12,302 nucleotides of DNA. It comes from Actinomycetota bacterium (GTDB lineage Bacteria; Actinomycetota; Acidimicrobiia; Acidimicrobiales; CADCSY01). Position 1 is the stretch's first letter, and every line of letters starts with the position of its first letter. A model generated the notes under the pieces. The model had not been told where the DNA came from and made no database searches. It was given only the letters and a program-made list of their open reading frames with translations. Where the stretch lies: positions 2,391-14,692 of the forward strand of contig JAHWJR010000029.1 in NCBI GenBank assembly GCA_019348335.1, written 5' to 3'. Of the stretch, positions 6,207-12,302 are shown in pieces. The translations under genes and the position numbers were made by a program.

Positions 6207-6596
6207 GTGCCCCGCTTCCTGAGCCACCAGTGGATCGAGGAGGCCTCGGCGGCGGCGGCCACCAGTCCCGAGCTGGCCGAGGCCAGCGCCGGCGTGCACC
6301 TCGTCGTCCAGCAGGTGGTGACTGGCGGCCCGGACGCCGACGTCCGCTACGTCGTGTCCTTCAGCGACGGCCAGGCCCGGCTCCGGGCCGGGGAGGCCGC
6401 CGACGCCGACGTCACCTTCACCACCGACTGGGAGTCGGCGGTGGCCGTGGCGACGGGCACGGCCAGCGCCCAGGACGCCTTCACCTCGGGGCGCCTCAAG
6501 GTACGGGGCGACGTCACCGCCCTGCTGCGCCACGCTCGAGCCCTCGACGGCCTCCACGCGGCCTTCGCCGGCCTCCGGGAGCGCACGACGTACTGA
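6207..6596 (+). CDS. SCP-2 sterol-transfer family protein
   Basis: This 129-residue protein fits a single SCP-2 (sterol carrier protein 2) domain. These small soluble proteins bind sterols, fatty acyl chains or other hydrophobic ligands in a tunnel. The family pattern is visible: strands YVVSFSDGQARLRAG (48-62) and ADVTFTTDWESAVAVATG (67-84), then the diagnostic DAFTSGRLKVRGDVTALLRH (90-109, normally a F.xGxLKvxGD-type motif). GTG at 6207 is preferred because GAGGA at 6194-6198 lies eight bases upstream. The in-frame ATG at 6198 overlaps that site and would add only three residues. In actinobacteria such genes often sit among steroid- or fatty-acid-degradation genes. Here the only partner is the divergent CrtC-like gene, about 36 bases away. 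Confidence 0.85.
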   Translation: MPRFLSHQWIEEASAAAATSPELAEASAGVHLVVQQVVTGGPDADVRYVVSFSDGQARLRAGEAADADVTFTTDWESAVAVATGTASAQDAFTSGRLKVRGDVTALLRHARALDGLHAAFAGLRERTTY

Positions 6597-6601
6597 GCAC
6601 T

Positions 6602-6630
6602 TGGCCCCACGCCGGCGGAGGCCGGGGTCA
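6602..6630. terminator. Hairpin between convergent SCP-2 and mdh genes
   Basis: TGGCCCC (6602-6608) pairs with GGGGTCA (6624-6630), with one G-T wobble. Above it a second short stem, GCC (6611-6613) with GGC (6620-6622), is separated by a small internal loop. The structure fills the 31-base gap and includes the mdh stop codon (6628-6630). It can serve transcription from both sides. No T-run is present. Confidence 0.5.
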
Positions 6631-7617
6631 GCTCAGCAGACCGAGCTGCTCCACCGCCTCCCGCTCCTCCACCAGCTCGGCGATCGACCGGTCGACGCGC
6701 TCACGGGAGAACGGGTCGAGCTCGAGGTCGGGCACGATCGACCACTCGCCGCCGGCGCAGGTCACGGGGAACGACGAGACCAGCCCCTCCGGCACGCCGT
6801 ACGACCCGTCGGAGACCACCGCCATGGACACCCAGTCGCCGGCAGGAGTCCCCCGCACCCAGTCGTGCATGTGGGCGACGGCGGCGAAGGCGGCCGAGGC
6901 GGCGCTGGACGCCCCGCGGGCGGCGATCACCTCGGCGCCCCGCTGCTGGACCCCGGGGATGAAGTCCTCCTCGAGCCACCGCCGGTCGTGCACGGCGTCC
7001 CAGGCGCCCAGGGCGCCCACCCGGGCGTGGAAGATGTCGGGGTACTGGGTGGCCGAGTGGTTGCCCCAGATGGTCATCCGGGTGACGTCGCCCACCGGCA
7101 CCCCGACCTTGTCGGCGAGGCGGGCCTTGGCCCGGTTGTGGTCGAGGCGGGTCATGGCCGTGAAGTGGCGTGGGTCGAGGTCGGGCGCGCTGCGCTGCGC
7201 CACCAGGCAGTTGGTGTTGGCCGGGTTCCCGACCACCAGCACCCGCACGTCGGATGAGGCGTGGCGGCCCAGCGCCCGCCCTTGGACGGTGAAGATGGCG
7301 CCGTTGGCCTCCAGCAGGTCGGCCCGCTCCATGCCCGCCGTGCGGGGGCGGGACCCCACCAGCAGGGCGTGGTCGACCCCGTCGAAGGCCCGGGCGGCGT
7401 CGTCGGTGCACACCACCTCTTCGAGCAGGGGCGAGGCGCAGTCGTGGAGCTCCATGGCCACCCCCTCGAGCGCCGGCAGGGCCGGGGTGATCTCGAGGAG
7501 GCGCAGGGCGACAGGTTGCTCGGGGCCGAACATGGCCCCAGCCACGATGCGGAACACGAGGTTGTAGCCGATGTGGCCGGCGGCACCGGTGACGGCGACT
7601 CTGAGGGGTGCGTGCAT
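6628..7617 (-). CDS. mdh: Malate dehydrogenase (NAD-dependent, cytosolic-type)
   Basis: This 329-residue enzyme oxidises L-malate to oxaloacetate in the TCA cycle. The N-terminal Rossmann fold starts [14 protein letters not shown] (7-20). Glu42 in LRLLEI sits where an acidic residue favours NAD over NADP. Substrate arginines are expected at Arg92 and Arg98 ([14 protein letters not shown]) and Arg157. The catalytic pair is Asp159 (RLDHNRA) and His187 ([10 protein letters not shown]). Length and motifs match the family with eukaryotic cytosolic enzymes. The ATG at 7617 gives the usual short N-terminus; a TTG four codons upstream is less likely. The ribosome site (TGGGG) is weak and close. The gene follows lon by 55 bases, with a strong hairpin between, and converges on the SCP-2 gene. 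Confidence 0.96.
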   Translation of the reverse strand: MHAPLRVAVTGAAGHIGYNLVFRIVAGAMFGPEQPVALRLLEITPALPALEGVAMELHDCASPLLEEVVCTDDAARAFDGVDHALLVGSRPRTAGMERADLLEANGAIFTVQGRALGRHASSDVRVLVVGNPANTNCLVAQRSAPDLDPRHFTAMTRLDHNRAKARLADKVGVPVGDVTRMTIWGNHSATQYPDIFHARVGALGAWDAVHDRRWLEEDFIPGVQQRGAEVIAARGASSAASAAFAAVAHMHDWVRGTPAGDWVSMAVVSDGSYGVPEGLVSSFPVTCAGGEWSIVPDLELDPFSRERVDRSIAELVEEREAVEQLGLLS

Positions 7618-7630
7618 CGCCCCAGTCAAG

Positions 7631-7660
7631 CGGTCTGCCGCCCTTCCGGCGGCAGGACCG
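7631..7660 (-). terminator. Strong hairpin between lon and mdh
   Basis: Positions 7631-7642 pair with 7648-7660 to give 12 base pairs with a single bulged base (7656) and a 5-base loop; the inner 8 pairs (CTGCCGCC/GGCGGCAG) are perfect. It begins 12 bases after the lon stop codon and ends 13 bases before the mdh ATG. It could be the lon terminator, a partial attenuator lowering read-through into mdh, or an RNA-processing or stability element. It lacks a T-run. Confidence 0.5.
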
Positions 7661-7672
7661 TGGCGTATACCG

Positions 7673-10021
7673 CTACGGCGTGGCCGCCAGAAGCGAGGCC
7701 TCGGGCTCGAGAGCGACGGCGAGCACCTCCCGCACGTCCGAGGCCAGGTGGATGGTGAGGTCCTGGCGCACCGCCTCGGGCACGTCGTCGAGGTCGGGCT
7801 CGTTGCGGGCGGGCAGCACCACCTCGGTGATCCCGGCCCGGTGGGCAGCCAGCACCTTCTGCTTGACCCCGCCGATGGGGAGCACCTTGCCCTGGAGCGT
7901 GACCTCGCCGGTCATGCCCACCACGTGGCGCACCGGGCGACCGGTGAGCAGGCTGACCAGGGCGGTGACCATGGCCACGCCGGCGGACGGGCCGTCCTTG
8001 GGCACGGCCCCTGCCGGGACGTGGAGGTGGAACCGGCGGTCGGCCAAGACGTCGGGAGCGATGCCCAGGTCGTCGGCGTGCGATCGGACGAAGGAGCGGG
8101 CGATCTCCGCCGACTCCCGCATCACGTCGCCCAGCTGGCCGGTCAGCGACAGGCCCGGCTCGCCGGCCATGGACGTGGCCTCGACGAACAGCACCTCACC
8201 GCCCGCCCCGGTCACGGCCAGGCCGGTGGACACACCCGGCACCGACGTGCGCTCGGCCACCTCGGAGTGGAACCGGCGCCGGCCGAGCAGCGGCCGCACC
8301 GCATCGGTGTCGACCACGAACGGCGCTCCATCGCCGTCACCGTCGCCGCGCACCACCCGGGTCGCCACCTTGCGCAGCACCCGGCCCAGCTGGCGCTCCA
8401 GCTCCCGGACCCCGGCCTCGCGGGTGTAGCCGGAAGCCAGCTCGGCCAGGGCGTCGTCACCCACCTCGATCTCGTCGGCGCGCAATCCCGTGCGCTCCAC
8501 CAGCCGCGGGAGCAGGTGGTCGCGTGCGATGGCGACCTTCTCCTCGTCGGTGTAGCCGTCGAGGTGCACCAGCTCCATGCGGTCGAGCAGGGGCTGGGGG
8601 ATGGTCTCGATCACGTTGGCGGTGGCGAGGAACACCACGTCGGACAGGTCGAGGTCGACCTCGAGGTAGTGGTCACGGAAGGTGTGGTTCTGGGCCGGGT
8701 CGAGGACCTCCAGCAGCGCCGACGACGGGTCGCCGCGCCAGTCGCTGCCCACCTTGTCGATCTCGTCGAGCAGCAGCACCGGGTTCATGGCCCCGGCCTC
8801 GGTCAGGGCCCGCACGAAGCGGCCGGCCCGGGCGCCGACGTAGGTGCGCCGGTGGCCACGGATCTCCGACTCGTCGCGCACCCCGCCGAGTGCCACCCGG
8901 GCGAAGGGGCGGCCCATGGCTCGGGCCACCGACTGTCCGAGGGAGGTCTTGCCCACACCGGGAGGCCCGACGAGGGCCAGGATGGCGCCGGACCCACGGC
9001 CGGCGATCGTCGCATCGCTGCCCCGGTCGGCCCGCAGCTTGCGCACCGCCAGCAGCTCGACGATGCGCTCCTTGACGTCGTCCAGGCCGGCGTGGTCGGC
9101 GTCGAGGACCGCCCGTGCCTCGGTGAGGTCGAGCGGCTCGTCGGCGCGCGTGGCCCAGGGCACGTCCAGCACGGTGTCGAGCCAGGCCAGGATCCACCCG
9201 TGCTCGGGGCTCTGGGGACCGGTGCGCTCGAGCTTCTCGAGCTCGCGCTCGACCGCCTCGCGCACCGACTCGGGCGCGCCCGACTCCTCCAGGCGCTGCC
9301 GGTAGCCGGCGACCACGTCGTCGTCGCCCTCTCCGAGCTCGGCCTTGATGGCCTCCAGCTGGCGGCGCAGGACGGTCTCGCGCTGGGCCTGGCTCAGCTC
9401 CTCGGCCACGCCCCGGTCGACCTCGGAGCGGACGGTGACGTCGGCCAGCACCTCCTTGGCCCAGTCCAGCACCCTCTCCAGGCGGGTCTCGACGTCGAGC
9501 GCCTCGAGCAGCTCGATCTTCTGCTCGAAGGAGAGCTCGGGGATGTACAGGGCGGTGTCGGCCACCGCCCCGGGGTCGGTGATGCCCCGGAGGCCCTCAG
9601 CCATGCGCCCGGCGCCCCGCTCGACGAGGATGCGCTCGATGACCGCCTTGTACTCGGCCGCCAGCTCGGCGGCTCGCTCGCTGGGCTCGCCCTCCACCAC
9701 CGGCTCGATCGCCACCCACAGGCCGTCGCCGTGGCCCCCCACGCCGGCGCCGATCACGGCTCGCTCCAGGCCGCGGACGACGGCGGCACGCATCCCGCCC
9801 GGCGCCTGGCCCAGGTTCTCGACCTTGGCCACGGTGCCGACCCGGGCGTAGCTGCCGTGGAGCCGGGGCACCAGCAGGAGCCGACCGTCGCCGGACGTGG
9901 CCGCCTCGACGGCGGTCCGGGCCTCGGGCGTCTCCAGGACCACGTTGACGACCATCCCAGGGCCGACCACGCCGGCGGTCAGGGGAAGGACGGGGAGGGT
10001 GAGGGTCTCTGTTTCGGGCAC
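7673..10021 (-). CDS. lon: ATP-dependent Lon protease
   Basis: This 782-residue LonA-type AAA+ protease degrades misfolded and regulatory proteins in the cytoplasm as a homohexamer. The N-terminal substrate-binding domain covers about 1-205, starting [19 protein letters not shown] coiled-coil-like linker follows (about 205-270). The AAA+ module has Walker A GPPGVGKT (352-359), Walker B LLLDEID (416-422), and the [10 protein letters not shown] and [13 protein letters not shown] blocks. The C-terminal protease domain has catalytic Ser679 (KDGPSAG) and Lys722 (GGVKQK), the same numbering as E. coli Lon. The start is GTG at 10021 with only a weak GGAA ribosome site. The gene lies 49 bases after icd and 55 before mdh. 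I see no CIRCE or HAIR heat-shock operator. A small palindrome, CGGTT-CC-AACCG (10024-10035), overlaps the ribosome-site region. Confidence 0.97.
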   Translation of the reverse strand: MPETETLTLPVLPLTAGVVGPGMVVNVVLETPEARTAVEAATSGDGRLLLVPRLHGSYARVGTVAKVENLGQAPGGMRAAVVRGLERAVIGAGVGGHGDGLWVAIEPVVEGEPSERAAELAAEYKAVIERILVERGAGRMAEGLRGITDPGAVADTALYIPELSFEQKIELLEALDVETRLERVLDWAKEVLADVTVRSEVDRGVAEELSQAQRETVLRRQLEAIKAELGEGDDDVVAGYRQRLEESGAPESVREAVERELEKLERTGPQSPEHGWILAWLDTVLDVPWATRADEPLDLTEARAVLDADHAGLDDVKERIVELLAVRKLRADRGSDATIAGRGSGAILALVGPPGVGKTSLGQSVARAMGRPFARVALGGVRDESEIRGHRRTYVGARAGRFVRALTEAGAMNPVLLLDEIDKVGSDWRGDPSSALLEVLDPAQNHTFRDHYLEVDLDLSDVVFLATANVIETIPQPLLDRMELVHLDGYTDEEKVAIARDHLLPRLVERTGLRADEIEVGDDALAELASGYTREAGVRELERQLGRVLRKVATRVVRGDGDGDGAPFVVDTDAVRPLLGRRRFHSEVAERTSVPGVSTGLAVTGAGGEVLFVEATSMAGEPGLSLTGQLGDVMRESAEIARSFVRSHADDLGIAPDVLADRRFHLHVPAGAVPKDGPSAGVAMVTALVSLLTGRPVRHVVGMTGEVTLQGKVLPIGGVKQKVLAAHRAGITEVVLPARNEPDLDDVPEAVRQDLTIHLASDVREVLAVALEPEASLLAATP

Positions 10022-10070
10022 GTCGGTTCCAACCGGGCCGAGGTACCCGCTATTCCGACTCCGGTGCCTC

Positions 10071-11267
<1,197 letters not shown>

Positions 11268-11280
11268 CGGTGGAGCCTAC

Positions 11281-12156
11281 TCAGCCTGGTTCCGGCCCTC
11301 CCAGCCCAAGGTTGGCGTAGATCTCGCGCGTGGCCGTCGACCGGTTCAGCGTGTAGAAGTGCAGGCCCGGCGCCCCGCCGTCGAGCAGCTCCTGGCACAG
11401 CTGGGTCGCCACCTCCACGCCGATGCGGCGCACCTCCCCCGGCGTGTCGGCCACGGCCTGCAGGCGCTCGGCCAGCTCGGCGGGGAAGGCGGCCCCCGAG
11501 AGCTCGGCGAAGCGCTGCACCTGGCGCACGTTGGTGACCGGCATGACGCCCGGGACCACGGGCTTGTCGATGCCGAGGGCGGCCAGCTCGTCCATCATCT
11601 CGAAGTAGTCGGCGGCACGGAAGAAGAACTGGGTGACCCCGAAGTCGGCGGCGGACAGCTTGGCCGCCAGGTGGCGCCGGTCGGTCGGTCGGTCGCACGA
11701 CCGGGGGTGGCACTCGGGATGAGCAGCCACCCCCACCGAGAACGGGCCCCGCTCCCGCACCAGCTCCACCAGTTCGACGGCGTACCTGAAGTCGCCCGTC
11801 GGCTGGTCGGCCTCGGCGCCGGCGGGTGGGTCGCCGGCCAGGGCGAGGATGTTCTCGACGCCGGCCTCCCGGTAGCCGTCGAGGATCTCGACCAGCTCCT
11901 CCCGGCGGTGCCCGATGCACGTGAGGTGGGCCATGGGGGTCATCGAGGTGTCGGACAGGATGCGCAGCACGATCTCGCGGGTGCGCTGGCGGGTGCTGCC
12001 GCCGGCCCCGTAGGTGACCGACACGAACGACGGCCGGAGGGGTTCGAGCTCGCCCAGCGCCTTCTCCAGGGCACGCTCGGCTTCGTCGGTCTTGGGCGGG
12101 AAGAACTCGAACGAGAAGCACCGGCCGCCGGCGAGCAGCTCGTGGACCCTGGCCAT
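11281..12156 (-). CDS. metF: 5,10-methylenetetrahydrofolate reductase
   Basis: This 291-residue flavoenzyme reduces methylenetetrahydrofolate to 5-methyltetrahydrofolate, the methyl donor for methionine synthesis. It is a TIM barrel binding FAD. Conserved residues are visible: Glu17 in FSFEFFPPK (equivalent of E. coli Glu28), Asp109 in LALAGDPP (E. coli Asp120) and Gln176 in GVTQFFF (E. coli Gln183). HPECHP (146-151) and PGVMPVTN are typical. The ATG at 12156 is preferred; an in-frame GTG two codons upstream (12162) cannot be excluded, and the ribosome site (GGGTGG) is poor for either. It is the first gene of the metF-icd-lon-mdh run. Four copies of GGTC (11679-11694) in the gene encode the DRPTDR segment. 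Confidence 0.95.
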   Translation of the reverse strand: MARVHELLAGGRCFSFEFFPPKTDEAERALEKALGELEPLRPSFVSVTYGAGGSTRQRTREIVLRILSDTSMTPMAHLTCIGHRREELVEILDGYREAGVENILALAGDPPAGAEADQPTGDFRYAVELVELVRERGPFSVGVAAHPECHPRSCDRPTDRRHLAAKLSAADFGVTQFFFRAADYFEMMDELAALGIDKPVVPGVMPVTNVRQVQRFAELSGAAFPAELAERLQAVADTPGEVRRIGVEVATQLCQELLDGGAPGLHFYTLNRSTATREIYANLGLGGPEPG

Positions 12157-12247
12157 GGCCACCCGAGCGTACTGCCGGGCACGCCCAGGCCCGGACGGGG
12201 ATGGTAGGAAAGAGGGGAGCGCCGCCGAGGGACCCTGGAGGTGCGAC
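12157..12247. promoter_or_regulatory. Divergent intergenic region between metF and the right-edge gene
   Basis: These 91 bases must hold the promoters for two divergent genes. On the minus strand TACCAT (12206-12201) fits a TAnnnT -10 box for metF, without a good -35. In the metF leader, CCGGGC (12175-12180) and GCCCGG (12189-12194) form a 6-base-pair stem with an 8-base loop. I recognise no SAM or other methionine-related riboswitch. Confidence 0.3.
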
Positions 12248-12302
12248 GTGGCCGAACCGACCCGCCCGTGGCGCCCGCCTCCACGACCGCGGCCCGACCC
12301 CA
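12248..12302 (+). CDS. N-terminal fragment of an unidentified protein (runs off the right edge)
   Basis: A GTG at 12248 follows a clear Shine-Dalgarno sequence, GGAGG at 12237-12241, with six bases between. The frame stays open for the remaining 18 codons. The visible N-terminus is Pro- and Arg-rich (MAEPTRPWRPPPRPRPDP) and looks disordered, as in cytoplasmic tails of actinobacterial membrane proteins. That is too little to assign a family. Confidence 0.6.
   Translation, partial: MAEPTRPWRPPPRPRPDP

Noticed and set aside
7618..7629. TTG at 7629 as the mdh start
   Set aside because: It adds four residues not expected in the family. The ATG at 7617 puts the Rossmann motif at the usual distance from the N-terminus.
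10022..10070. CIRCE or HAIR heat-shock operator upstream of lon
   Set aside because: Neither the CIRCE inverted repeat nor the HspR HAIR sequence is present in the 49-base gap.
11679..11694. Four tandem GGTC units in metF as a phase-variation tract
   Set aside because: The tract is short, the gene is a biosynthetic housekeeping gene, and the encoded DRPTDR segment fits what I recall of actinobacterial MetF. Coincidental codon choice is more likely.
12157..12247. SAM or other riboswitch before metF
   Set aside because: The leader is too short for the common SAM classes and only one small GC stem is visible.

Overview
The window is a high-GC, gene-dense bacterial chromosome segment. Frequent GTG and TTG starts, GC-rich hairpins without U-tracts, and the style of the SdhB, MetF and malate dehydrogenase proteins all point to an actinobacterium, most likely of the class Acidimicrobiia. 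The class is an inference from overall protein character, not from a marker gene. I see no tRNA, rRNA, CRISPR array, insertion sequence, phage or plasmid gene. The longest stretch without a gene is 133 bases.

Left part (1-2723, minus strand): a carbohydrate ABC transporter operon read right to left. It runs from a MalK/UgpC-type ATPase (TTG start), to a solute-binding lipoprotein, to the first 29 codons of a further gene that leaves the window and is probably a permease. The ATPase and the binding protein are tightly coupled, because the ATPase stop codon shares a base with the Shine-Dalgarno sequence of the next gene.

Middle (2803-6596): on the plus strand are a complete succinate dehydrogenase iron-sulfur subunit gene (sdhB) without sdhA/C/D beside it, and a secreted modular protein. 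The latter has a repeat-rich Pro linker with five LSR motifs, a glycosidase-like TIM-barrel region and a C-terminal peptidoglycan-binding domain. It meets, tail to tail with an 8-base overlap, a minus-strand gene for a CrtC-like lipocalin-fold protein. A short SCP-2 sterol-carrier-type gene is transcribed divergently from that one across only about 36 bases. These two form a small lipid-handling pair.

Right part (6628-12156, minus strand): metF, icd, lon and mdh lie head to tail with gaps of 13, 49 and 55 bases. This gives one-carbon metabolism, two NAD(P)-linked TCA-cycle dehydrogenases and the Lon protease between them. A strong hairpin separates lon from mdh and another closes the convergent SCP-2/mdh junction. 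A last plus-strand gene begins at 12248 with a good ribosome-binding site and runs off the right edge.

Most of the window is central metabolism and transport. The parts that deserve a second look are the repeat-bearing secreted hydrolase with its structured leader, the CrtC-like/SCP-2 pair, the isolated sdhB, and the metF-icd-lon-mdh arrangement. I found no convincing evidence of a wholly new system.
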